Below, one piece after another: positions 8,003 to 15,956 of a DNA stretch of 64,000 bases (within the stretch, counting starts at the first letter, position 1; every line of letters begins with the position of its first letter). A program made the translations under genes and the position numbers. A model generated the notes under the pieces. The model was not told the origin of the DNA. It did no database searches and saw only the letters and a program-made list of their open reading frames with translations. The stretch is from Anaerobutyricum hallii (lineage in GTDB: Bacteria; Bacillota; Clostridia; Lachnospirales; Lachnospiraceae). The stretch spans positions 666,001-730,000 of the forward strand of contig NZ_LT907978.1 of the NCBI RefSeq assembly GCF_900209925.1, given 5' to 3'.

Positions 8003-8734
8003 ATGGCTAGTTTATCACTTAGACATCTTAGCAAAACATATGATAACGGAGTCAATGCAATCAAGGACGTTACCCTTGAAGTTGATGATAAAGAATTTAT
8101 GGTACTTGCCGGTTCGATGGGATGCGGCATTTCTACGGTATTAAGAATGATCGCAGGAGTAGAAGATATTACAGATGGGGAGCTTCTTGTTGACGGAGAA
8201 CGAATGAATGAGACTCCTTCTATTGACAGAGATATGGCAATGATTTTTAAGAATGGAAAGTTATATCCGCAGATGAATATTTATGATAATCTTGCATTTG
8301 GGCTTAAGTTAAAGGAATTGCCAATTGGAGAGATTGATGCGAGAATCGCAGAAGTTACACAGGTACTTAATATTGGACATCTTCTTGATAAGATGACGGA
8401 AGATTTAGATGAAAAAGAACGTGCGTTAGTTGTTCTTGGTCGTGCCATTGTAAAGAAACCAAAAGTATTTCTTTTAGATGAACCGTTTTCAAGTCTGAGT
8501 AAGGAACTGAAAAAGGAGATGCAGGAGCTGTTATGGAGTCTTTATGAGAAGATGCAGATCACAGTCGTTTATGTGACACATAATAGTGAAGATATTCGAC
8601 ACACAGATACAAGAGTCGCTGTTATGAATGATGGAAGTGTACAGCAGATTGGAACAATCGGAGAACTTTATGATAATCCGGCAACACCATATGTTTCTGA
8701 GTTTTTAGGAGTTGCTGTGGAAGAAGTATGTTAA
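8003..8734 (+). CDS. MsmK/UgpC-type ABC ATPase homologue with disabled ATP site
   Basis: This 243-residue protein aligns over its whole length with sugar-importer ATPases (MsmK, UgpC, MalK), but these run to about 360-370 residues because of a C-terminal TOBE domain, absent here. Walker A reads GSMGCGIST: the invariant Lys is Ile (codon ATT at 8129-8131). The Q-loop Gln is replaced (MIFKNGKLYP), the LSGGQ signature reads LDEKE, and the D-loop Asp is Ser (EPFSSLS). Walker B (VFLLDEP) and the switch His (VTHNSED) remain. ATP hydrolysis is unlikely; a structural or regulatory role is inferred. There is no permease gene nearby. A PucR/CdaR-like regulator follows. Confidence 0.8.
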   Translation: MASLSLRHLSKTYDNGVNAIKDVTLEVDDKEFMVLAGSMGCGISTVLRMIAGVEDITDGELLVDGERMNETPSIDRDMAMIFKNGKLYPQMNIYDNLAFGLKLKELPIGEIDARIAEVTQVLNIGHLLDKMTEDLDEKERALVVLGRAIVKKPKVFLLDEPFSSLSKELKKEMQELLWSLYEKMQITVVYVTHNSEDIRHTDTRVAVMNDGSVQQIGTIGELYDNPATPYVSEFLGVAVEEVC

Positions 8735-8818
8735 TAAATAATAGGTGATTTTTTACATAGACACCGGGCTTTTGTAGCTTTTATACATGAATGAACATAA
8801 AAAATAATAAATTTTCAC

Positions 8819-8860
8819 AAGAGGGAATGTATTTTTCGTATATTTCCTCTTTTTTTTTTG
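8819..8860 (+). terminator. Rho-independent terminator after the ABC-like gene
   Basis: AAGAGGGAATGTA pairs with TATATTTCCTCTT around a TTTTTCG loop, followed by a long T run. Confidence 0.85.
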
Positions 8861-8940
8861 TCAATTTTGTATTAAAATAAAGAAAGATTGTTGCGTATAA
8901 CAGAAAAGATGCGATGAGAGGGAAAGACAGGAGTGATACG

Positions 8941-10029
8941 ATGATTTCAAATCAGATTTTACAGGATACCATTGATGGTATTAAGGCAATTACAAGAATT
9001 GACTTGTGCGTCATGGATACGGAAGGAAAACCGCTTGCCTCCACATTAGATGCAGTTGAAGAATATAAAGAGGCGGTGCTGGTATTTGCAGAGTCTTTAG
9101 CAGAGAGTCAGGCGTTACAGGGATACCAGTTTTTTAAAGTTTTTGATGAGAACCAGTTAGAGTACATCATTCTCGTCAAAGGTGAGACTGATGATGTGTA
9201 TATGGTTGGAAAGATGGCTGCTTTCCAGGTACAGAATCTGTTAATTGCCTATAAGGAACGTTTTGATAAAGATAATTTTATCAAGAATTTGTTATTAGAT
9301 AACTTACTGCTGGTTGATATTTATAACCGGGCTAAGAAGCTTCATATTGAGACCGATGTAAGAAGATGTGTATTTATTGTTGAGACAAAGAATGACAGAG
9401 ATAATAATGCGTTTGAAACTGTCCGTAATATTTTTTCTGCTAAGACAAGAGACTTTATCACTGCGGTTGATGAGAAGAACATTATTCTTGTAAAAGAAGT
9501 GAAGAACGGAGAAGGATACGACGAGCTTACGAAGACCGCACAGGTTATTGTAGATATGCTTAATACAGAAGCAATGACAAAGGTTCATGTTGCCTTTGGT
9601 ACGATCGTGAATGAGATTAAAGAAGTATCCCGCTCTTATAAAGAAGCGAAGATGGCGATGGATGTCGGAAAGATTTTCTATCCGGATAAGAATGTTATCG
9701 CATACAGCCGTCTTGGTATCGGACGTTTGATCTATCAGCTTCCGTTACCACTCTGTAAGATGTTTATCAAAGAGATTTTTGATGGACGTTCTCCGGATGA
9801 GTTTGACGAAGAGACATTGCAGACGATCAACAAGTTCTTTGAGAATAATCTGAATGTATCAGAGACATCCAGACAGCTTTATATTCATCGAAATACATTA
9901 GTATATCGTCTGGATAAGCTTCAGAAGAGCACAGGGCTTGATCTTAGAGTATTTGAAGATGCAATTACTTTTAAGATTGCTCTTATGGTAGTAAAATACA
10001 TGAAGTACATGGAAAGTATCGAATATTAA
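8941..10029 (+). CDS. PucR/CdaR-family transcriptional regulator
   Basis: This 362-residue protein has an N-terminal sensor-like region (about 1-120), a middle GGDEF-like CdaR domain (about 130-280) and a C-terminal Fis-type helix-turn-helix (NVSETSRQLYIHRNTLVYRLDKL, about 315-337). CdaR/PucR proteins activate catabolic genes for sugar diacids, purines and similar compounds; the ligand here is unknown. The ATG at 8941 is 7 bases after CAGGAG (8928-8933); the upstream ATG at 8914 has no such site. It follows the disabled ABC ATPase gene after a terminator, so it is probably its own unit. A partnership with that protein is only an inference from adjacency. Confidence 0.8.
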   Translation: MISNQILQDTIDGIKAITRIDLCVMDTEGKPLASTLDAVEEYKEAVLVFAESLAESQALQGYQFFKVFDENQLEYIILVKGETDDVYMVGKMAAFQVQNLLIAYKERFDKDNFIKNLLLDNLLLVDIYNRAKKLHIETDVRRCVFIVETKNDRDNNAFETVRNIFSAKTRDFITAVDEKNIILVKEVKNGEGYDELTKTAQVIVDMLNTEAMTKVHVAFGTIVNEIKEVSRSYKEAKMAMDVGKIFYPDKNVIAYSRLGIGRLIYQLPLPLCKMFIKEIFDGRSPDEFDEETLQTINKFFENNLNVSETSRQLYIHRNTLVYRLDKLQKSTGLDLRVFEDAITFKIALMVVKYMKYMESIEY

Positions 10030-10033
10030 TAAT

Positions 10034-10070
10034 AAAGCCTCCTGTCGGTATCGTCAGGAGGCTTTGTTAT
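10034..10070 (+). terminator. Rho-independent terminator
   Basis: AAAGCCTCCTG (10034-10044) pairs with CAGGAGGCTTT directly after the regulator stop codon. Confidence 0.8.
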
Positions 10071-10164
10071 TAATAGTGCTTGTACTGTATTATAGAATAC
10101 AAGTTGAATGCAAGACACTGATACAGTACACTACATTGTTGCGGTGAAGAGAAAGGCAGATGAA

Positions 10165-11457
10165 ATGGACGTAAAAGACAAAGAAATGACTATCGAATTA
10201 GAAAGTGTTTCAGAAGAAGAATCTAAACAGCAGACGGAGGAGAGTTCTGATAAAAAACAGCAGCATAAACGAAAGGGCGGCTGTTTTAAAACGGTAATGC
10301 TGGCGTTTGCGATGGTTATCGTGGTTGGAGTCAGCTTTTTTGCAGGAAGACAGAGTGTGATGACATCTTCCGGATTTGGGACTGGACTTAATAATGGAAC
10401 GATTCTTAGAAAGCTAAGTTTATTAGAAGCTTATACAGGCAAATATTATCTTAATAAAATAGATGCAGATAATGTGGAGCAAAATATTTATAAGGGATTT
10501 GCAAAAGGGTTACAGGACCCTTATGCAGAATACTATACAAAGGAAGAATTCAAACAGTTAACCGAAGAAGATTCCGGAGAATATGAAGGAATCGGTATTT
10601 CTGTAGCAAAAGATACCGATACCGGATATGCAGAGATCGTATCGGTATTTAAAGACCAGCCGGCATATAAAGCAGGGCTTAAAACGGGAGATCTGATCAT
10701 TGCTGTCAATAAAAAAAGTACAATGAATATGGAATTACAGGAAGTCGTTTCAGAAATCAAAAAGAAAGAAAATAAAAAGGTTGTTCTTACAATCTACAGA
10801 GATAAAAAGTCAAAAGATTATACAGTAAAGAAGTCTTCTGTACAGTTAGATACCGTCTCTTATAAAATGAAGGAGAAAAAGATTGGTTATATTGCAGTAA
10901 GCCAGTTCCTTGAGAATACTGGTGATCAGTTTGATAAAGCAGTTACTGCTCTTGAGAAAAAAGGAATGAAGAGTCTGATCATTGATCTTCGAGACAATGG
11001 TGGAGGACTGTTAAACACTTGTACACAGATGGTGTCACGTGTGATAGATAAAGATAAATTGATTGTGTATACGAAAGACAAAGAAGGAAATAAAGAAGAA
11101 TTCAAGAGTGATTCTGGTAAAACATTAGATATTCCGATTATTATTTTAGTCAATGGAAATACAGCCAGCGCGTCAGAGATTATGACAGGATGTCTGAAGG
11201 ATTATGGCAAGGCAACCGTTGTAGGAACGACAACATACGGAAAAGGAATCGTCCAGAATATTATGCCGCTTACGGATGGCTCAGCGATTAAGTTTACAAT
11301 CGCAAAGTATTATACACCAAACGGTACGGATATTCATAAAAAGGGAATTAAACCAGATGTTAAAGTAAAAATGAGCGATGCACAGTGGAAGAAAGCACAG
11401 ACAGATGAAAAGGCAGACAAACAACTGAAAAAGGCAATAGAACTGCTTGAAAAATAA
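10165..11457 (+). CDS. S41-family C-terminal processing protease (CtpA/CtpB-like)
   Basis: This membrane-anchored serine protease has 430 residues: an acidic, charged cytosolic N-terminus, one membrane helix (about residues 45-65, TVMLAFAMVIVVGVSFFAG), a PDZ domain (about 135-215) and the S41 core with catalytic Ser in NTASASEIM and Lys in TYGKGIVQ. Homologues trim extracytoplasmic proteins; in spore formers CtpB acts in sigma-K signalling. The start at 10165 follows GAAAGG by 8 bases; an ATG at 10108 without a ribosome-binding site is the alternative. Confidence 0.9.
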   Translation: MDVKDKEMTIELESVSEEESKQQTEESSDKKQQHKRKGGCFKTVMLAFAMVIVVGVSFFAGRQSVMTSSGFGTGLNNGTILRKLSLLEAYTGKYYLNKIDADNVEQNIYKGFAKGLQDPYAEYYTKEEFKQLTEEDSGEYEGIGISVAKDTDTGYAEIVSVFKDQPAYKAGLKTGDLIIAVNKKSTMNMELQEVVSEIKKKENKKVVLTIYRDKKSKDYTVKKSSVQLDTVSYKMKEKKIGYIAVSQFLENTGDQFDKAVTALEKKGMKSLIIDLRDNGGGLLNTCTQMVSRVIDKDKLIVYTKDKEGNKEEFKSDSGKTLDIPIIILVNGNTASASEIMTGCLKDYGKATVVGTTTYGKGIVQNIMPLTDGSAIKFTIAKYYTPNGTDIHKKGIKPDVKVKMSDAQWKKAQTDEKADKQLKKAIELLEK

Positions 11458-11474
11458 AAAACAGAAAAATAAAA

Positions 11475-11510
11475 ACAGGAACTTTTGGGTAAGAATCCAG
11501 AAGTTCCTGT
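11475..11510. terminator. Terminator hairpin between ctpA-like and DUF5721 genes
   Basis: ACAGGAACTT (11475-11484) pairs with AAGTTCCTGT (11501-11510) between convergent genes, preceded by A-rich sequence, so it may act in both directions. Confidence 0.65.
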
Positions 11511-11540
11511 CGTTAGATGTACAGTGAAAAGTCAGCGATG

Positions 11541-12023
11541 TTAAAGCGCAGCTTTCTCTTTTAGAAACTTTGCCAGATATTCATCAAAGGCATATTCTAA
11601 CGATTTGTCGAGAGAAAAGTTCTTATAGGAAATACCGGTGGTTATGAGCAATGTTTTTGGGTCATATAAAATATTCACATAAATGCCTTCAATATCATCT
11701 TCACGAAATGTGCTGTTACTATGTGAGATCAGGTAAGAAACCGATTGTTTTGGGAGACCGAGAACAATTTTACAGGAAAGAGGAAGACGTTTTCCTTTGA
11801 TAATATCAAAAATACGGTTACGAACTTCTTTCCAGTAACAAAAGTCGCGATTTAGCGTCTGTTCTACGCTTGTATCATAGAACCCTTCATTGATTCGTCC
11901 CTGAATCTGGTAACTGACCCCCATCTTGATGGATGCTTCGATAAAATAAAAGTGATCGAATGTATTTCCAGATAAGAGATGGGACATAAAGTTTTTGGTA
12001 TCGGAAACTTGTATTGATAGCAT
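11541..12023 (-). CDS. DUF5721-family protein
   Basis: This 160-residue protein has no recognised catalytic motif and resembles the DUF5721 family found in Lachnospiraceae; its function is unknown. The start is the ATG whose complement lies at 12021-12023, preceded on the minus strand by GGAGGGA (12031-12037). The open frame extends further upstream only through non-coding sequence. It is divergent from the M18 aminopeptidase gene, and the 142-base gap must hold both promoters. No membrane segment or signal peptide is seen. Confidence 0.65.
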   Translation of the reverse strand: MLSIQVSDTKNFMSHLLSGNTFDHFYFIEASIKMGVSYQIQGRINEGFYDTSVEQTLNRDFCYWKEVRNRIFDIIKGKRLPLSCKIVLGLPKQSVSYLISHSNSTFREDDIEGIYVNILYDPKTLLITTGISYKNFSLDKSLEYAFDEYLAKFLKEKAAL

Positions 12024-12165
12024 AAATGACTCCCTCCAAATAGAATTTTGATTTAGAATATAAAAATATAAAATGCCTTGGTATACTTGACTTAGTAAAA
12101 GATGATTTTTCATGTCTTGAAATAGATAATAGCATAGATTATTTTTTTTGAAAAGGAGTATAAAA

Positions 12166-13440
12166 ATGAATGTTTTAACAGAATGTTTAAGTCGGGGAAC
12201 ATCGCCGGCAAGCGTCATTTCTTTTGCAAAAGAATATTTAAAACAGGAAGGTTTTGAAGAATTATATTATGATAAGATGCTTTCACCAAAGGAGAATGGA
12301 AAGTTTTTTATTACGCCATTTCCAGATGTATTATTTGCCTTTACTACAGGAAACGCAAAGGCAAAGATTCAGTCTCTTCGGATGGCATTTGCCCATGTAG
12401 ACCAGCCCTGTTTTAAAGTAAAGGGAAAGCCGGATTTTAAAAGTATGGGATGTGCGATGCTTAATGTGGAAGTATACGGAGGAATGATGGATCACACGTG
12501 GTTTGACCGTCCTCTTGGTATAGCAGGAACAATCATGTTAAGGGGAGAGGATGTTTTTAAGCCGGAAGAAGTACTCTATGACAGTAAGAGACCGATTGCT
12601 GTTATTCCGGGACTTGCGATTCACATGCAGCGTGAGGCAAATAATGGATGGAAGATCGATCGCCAAAAAGAACTGATGCCGTTGATGGGGATTGCGAATG
12701 GGCGTTGGACAGAAGGTGCATTTTTACATTTCCTTTCAGAGGAACTTTCCGTAGATGAAAGTGAGATTTTAAGTTATGATCTTAATTTATATAATTATGA
12801 TCAGCCACAGCTTTGTGGAGTAAAAGAAGAAATCTTATGCAGCCCTCGAATTGATAATCTGGCATCTGTTAGCGCATTATTGGAGTCAATTACTGATGGA
12901 GAAAGAGAAAGTGGAATCAATCTGATCGGACTGTTTAACCATGAGGAAGTGGGAAGTTTCACGAAGTCAGGTGCAGATTCGACCTTGCTTGGATGCATTT
13001 TGAATCGGATTTTATCGGGAATGGGATGCTCGAAAGAACAGATAGAGATTTCACTTGCACAAAGTTATTATCTTTCTGTGGACGGCGCGCATGCAGCACA
13101 TCCAAATTATACGGATCGTTGTGATACAACAACGAGGGCATATATCGGTCAGGGAGCAACGATAAAAGTAAGTGGTACGCAAAAGTATGCATCCGATTGC
13201 CGTATGTATGCGATACTTCTTGGGCTTGCTGAAAAATACGACATTTTATTACAGGAGATCAATGACAGGAATACGATTCGTGGCGGGACAACATTAGGAC
13301 CGATGATTGGTTCCCATTTGCCAATGATGGGATGTGATCTCGGAATCCCGATGCTTGCGATGCATTCTGCGAGAGAGACAATGGCAATGGAAGATTATAT
13401 CAGCCTATGTCGATTAGTGACGGCTTTTTTTACAGAGTAA
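12166..13440 (+). CDS. M18-family aminopeptidase
   Basis: This 424-residue cytosolic zinc aminopeptidase removes acidic or neutral N-terminal residues. Family motifs present are DHTWFDRPLG (His metal ligand), CSPRIDNLASV (bridging Asp), NHEEVGS (catalytic and metal Glu), SVDGAHAAHPNY (Asp) and the C-terminal LAMHSARETM (His). The ATG at 12166 follows AAAAGGAG by 7 bases. The upstream open frame to 12148 is not supported. Confidence 0.9.
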   Translation: MNVLTECLSRGTSPASVISFAKEYLKQEGFEELYYDKMLSPKENGKFFITPFPDVLFAFTTGNAKAKIQSLRMAFAHVDQPCFKVKGKPDFKSMGCAMLNVEVYGGMMDHTWFDRPLGIAGTIMLRGEDVFKPEEVLYDSKRPIAVIPGLAIHMQREANNGWKIDRQKELMPLMGIANGRWTEGAFLHFLSEELSVDESEILSYDLNLYNYDQPQLCGVKEEILCSPRIDNLASVSALLESITDGERESGINLIGLFNHEEVGSFTKSGADSTLLGCILNRILSGMGCSKEQIEISLAQSYYLSVDGAHAAHPNYTDRCDTTTRAYIGQGATIKVSGTQKYASDCRMYAILLGLAEKYDILLQEINDRNTIRGGTTLGPMIGSHLPMMGCDLGIPMLAMHSARETMAMEDYISLCRLVTAFFTE

Positions 13441-13445
13441 ATTAG

Positions 13446-13473
13446 TCTATTTTTCTAATCCTTCGCATATACT
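13446..13473 (+). promoter_or_regulatory. Possible sigma-E promoter of spoIVA
   Basis: TCTATT (13446-13451) and CATATACT (13466-13473), 14 bases apart, resemble the sigma-E pattern (an ATA-rich -35 and CATACA-T -10). Mother-cell expression of spoIVA by sigma-E is established in Bacillus. Confidence 0.4.
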
Positions 13474-13498
13474 GGAATAGTATTGGGGAGGGATTTTC

Positions 13499-14968
13499 AT
13501 GGAAAAACAAAATATATATCAGGATATTTCTGCCAGAACAGGCGGAGAGATTTACCTTGGTGTGGTTGGACCGGTCCGAAGCGGCAAATCAACTTTTATT
13601 AAGCGATTTATGGAACTGCTCGTACTTCCTGCAATAAAAGATGAAAATGAACGAAAAAGAACGATGGATGAGCTTCCACAAAGTGGGACCGGAAAGATTG
13701 TTATGACAACGGAACCAAAATTCATTCCAAAAGAAGCAGCGGAACTGCCGATGGAAGATATGAAAATAAAAATCCGTTTGATTGATTGTGTGGGATTTAT
13801 GATTCCCGGAGCCGGAGGAAATCTGGAGAACGGACAGGAACGCCTTGTAAAAACTCCATGGTTTGATTATGAAGTTCCGTTTACAAAAGCAGCAGAATAC
13901 GGTACGAGAAAAGTAATCAGAGATCATTCAACAATAGGAATTCTTGTAACGGCGGATGGTTCCTTTGGGGAGATTCCGAGAGATTCCTATGTAGAAGCAG
14001 AGAAAAAGACAGTAGCAGAGTTAAATGAGATTGGTAAACCGTTTTTAGTTCTTGTAAATAGTGAGCGGCCGTATTCAAAAGCAACGCAGGCATTAACAGA
14101 AAAGCTTGCCAAAGAATACGGCACAAGTGTTATGGCAGTAAATTGTGATCAGCTCAGACAGGAAGATATTTTAGAAATACTGAAAAATGTATTGCTGGAG
14201 TTTCCGTTATCGTCGGTGGGATTTTATTTGCCGAAATGGGTAGAAACATTAAGAGATGATCATTGGATGAAGAAGTCTATTCTTGATCTTGTGAAAGAAT
14301 TTATGGCAGATAAGGGGAAGATGAAAGATCTTTATCAGAAAGTTTTTCCATCGAACGATTACATAGAGTCTGGTAAAATAGAAAAAATTCATATGGATAC
14401 CGGAACAGTCGATGTTAAAATACAGATTAGAGATTCTTATTATTATGATATTTTATCTGATTTGACAGGACTTCCGATAAAAAGTGAATATCATTTGATC
14501 CGTCTGATGAAGGAATTATCGGGAAAGAAGAAGGAATTTGAAGAAGTATCGCAGGCACTAAAAGATGCAAGAGAACGAGGATACGGTGTTATGAAACCTG
14601 TTCTTTCAGAAATTACACTTTCTGAGCCAGAAGTTGTGAAACATGGAAACAAATACGGGGTTAAAATCCGGGCAGAAGCACCGTCAATTCATCTGATCCG
14701 GGCAAATCTTACAACTGAAGTAGCACCGATTGTTGGAACACAGCTTCAGGCAGAAGATCTGATTACGTATATAAAAGAGCAGGCCGGTGAGGAACCTGAC
14801 GAAATCTGGAATGTAAATATTTTTGGAAAAACATTAGAACAATTAGTGGATGACGGTATATCCGGAAAAGTCACAAAAATCAATGATGACAGCCAGGAAA
14901 AACTGCAAAATGCCATGGAAAAAATCGTAAATGAAAGCAGTGGCGGATTAATCTGTATTATTATATAA
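13499..14968 (+). CDS. spoIVA: Stage IV sporulation protein A
   Basis: This spore-coat morphogenetic ATPase forms the basement layer of the coat around the forespore. At 489 residues it has the usual length. The N-terminal TRAFAC-like ATPase domain carries Walker A GPVRSGKST (about residues 24-32) and the IDCVGFMIPGAGG region. The C-terminus ends in a hydrophobic GGLICIII needed for membrane-surface targeting in Bacillus. It is a marker of endospore formation. A short promoter-sized gap precedes it and a terminator follows. Confidence 0.97.
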   Translation: MEKQNIYQDISARTGGEIYLGVVGPVRSGKSTFIKRFMELLVLPAIKDENERKRTMDELPQSGTGKIVMTTEPKFIPKEAAELPMEDMKIKIRLIDCVGFMIPGAGGNLENGQERLVKTPWFDYEVPFTKAAEYGTRKVIRDHSTIGILVTADGSFGEIPRDSYVEAEKKTVAELNEIGKPFLVLVNSERPYSKATQALTEKLAKEYGTSVMAVNCDQLRQEDILEILKNVLLEFPLSSVGFYLPKWVETLRDDHWMKKSILDLVKEFMADKGKMKDLYQKVFPSNDYIESGKIEKIHMDTGTVDVKIQIRDSYYYDILSDLTGLPIKSEYHLIRLMKELSGKKKEFEEVSQALKDARERGYGVMKPVLSEITLSEPEVVKHGNKYGVKIRAEAPSIHLIRANLTTEVAPIVGTQLQAEDLITYIKEQAGEEPDEIWNVNIFGKTLEQLVDDGISGKVTKINDDSQEKLQNAMEKIVNESSGGLICIII

Positions 14969-14972
14969 TAAT

Positions 14973-14995
14973 AGGGTCAAAATACTTTTGACCCT
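14973..14995 (+). terminator. Hairpin after spoIVA
   Basis: AGGGTCAAAA pairs perfectly with TTTTGACCCT around TAC. There is no long T tail, so termination strength is uncertain. Confidence 0.6.
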
Positions 14996-15008
14996 GACAT
15001 CATCATAG

Positions 15009-15034
15009 ATATTCAAGTCGAGCCGCCGCGAGCC
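15009..15034. repeat. 26-bp sequence shared with 60651-60676
   Basis: ATATTCAAGTCGAGC followed by CGCCGCGAG recurs with two differences, in inverse orientation, at 60651-60676, which is the right arm of a palindrome there. This copy may be a remnant of such an element. Confidence 0.6.
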
Positions 15035-15064
15035 TGAAAAGGTGGAATAAAGCATACATTTTAC

Positions 15065-15093
15065 TTGCACAAAATGGAAAAATATGGTATAAT
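15065..15093 (+). promoter_or_regulatory. Sigma-A promoter of the alarmone synthetase gene
   Basis: TTGCAC (15065-15070) and TATAAT (15088-15093) are exactly 17 bases apart, which gives a very short leader before the ATG at 15111. Confidence 0.75.
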
Positions 15094-15110
15094 AATTTGG
15101 GGGTGATCAC

Positions 15111-15911
15111 ATGGAGATACAGCTTTGGAGAGAACTGCTTGACCCATACCAGCTGGCAGTCGATGAACTGACTGTTAAGTTTCATCATATTATAGAAGAA
15201 CATCGTAATCAGGGCTTATATTCACCGATAGAGTCTGTCGATGGACGAGTGAAGAGTATTGTCAGTATTTTAGATAAGATGCAGCGCAAGAATGTATCGA
15301 TGAATGATATTGAGAAGAAGATAGAAGACCTGGCAGGAATTCGTATTATCTGTCAGTTCGTGGAGGATATAGACCGGGTTGTGAATCTTATAAAGAATCG
15401 CACAGATATGAAGGTGAAGTGTGAGAAAGATTATGTAAGTCATATGAAGACCAGTGGATATCGTAGTTACCATATGATTATTTTATATACAGTGAATACG
15501 ATCCATGGTCCAAAGGAGCTGAGTGCAGAGATTCAGATCCGGACGATGGCGATGAACTTCTGGGCAACGATCGAGCATTCTTTGCAGTATAAGTATAAGG
15601 AGAATATTCCAGAATATATTCAGCAAAAGCTTTTAGATGCGTCAGAGGCGATCATTGAGGTAGATCATGAGATGTCTGATGTAAGAGATGAGATTATGGA
15701 TGCGCAGAATTCTCACAGAAAGAAAGAGACATTAGTTAAGGATATTTTGAATAATATTCAGAATTTATATAAGGTTGCTAATCAGAGAGAAGTAACCAAG
15801 ATTCAGGATGAGTTTTATAAAGTATATGTGCTTGATGATATGCTGCAGCTAAAGCATTTTGCAAGACAGCTTGATATCATTTCTGAAGGATATCGTGCAC
15901 AGAGCTTGTAA
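15111..15911 (+). CDS. Small alarmone synthetase (RelQ/YjbM type)
   Basis: This 266-residue single-domain GTP pyrophosphokinase makes (p)ppGpp by moving pyrophosphate from ATP to GTP or GDP. The RelA/SpoT synthetase fold is clear: DGRVKSIVSILDKM, DLAGIRIICQF, the catalytic-loop-like KTSGYRSYHMII and AEIQIRTMAMNFWATIEH. No hydrolase, TGS or ACT domain is present. It starts at an ATG after GGGGGTGATC. The next gene follows 45 bases later and may share the transcript. Confidence 0.92.
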   Translation: MEIQLWRELLDPYQLAVDELTVKFHHIIEEHRNQGLYSPIESVDGRVKSIVSILDKMQRKNVSMNDIEKKIEDLAGIRIICQFVEDIDRVVNLIKNRTDMKVKCEKDYVSHMKTSGYRSYHMIILYTVNTIHGPKELSAEIQIRTMAMNFWATIEHSLQYKYKENIPEYIQQKLLDASEAIIEVDHEMSDVRDEIMDAQNSHRKKETLVKDILNNIQNLYKVANQREVTKIQDEFYKVYVLDDMLQLKHFARQLDIISEGYRAQSL

Positions 15912-15956
15912 AGAGGTTTGGTGTATACATTATGGATTCAGTACAGGAGGAAGTGG

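Noticed and set aside
11541-12218. Extended start of the DUF5721 gene at 12218
   Set aside because: The extra N-terminus overlaps the divergent M18 gene and its leader, and the good Shine-Dalgarno sequence precedes the start at 12023.
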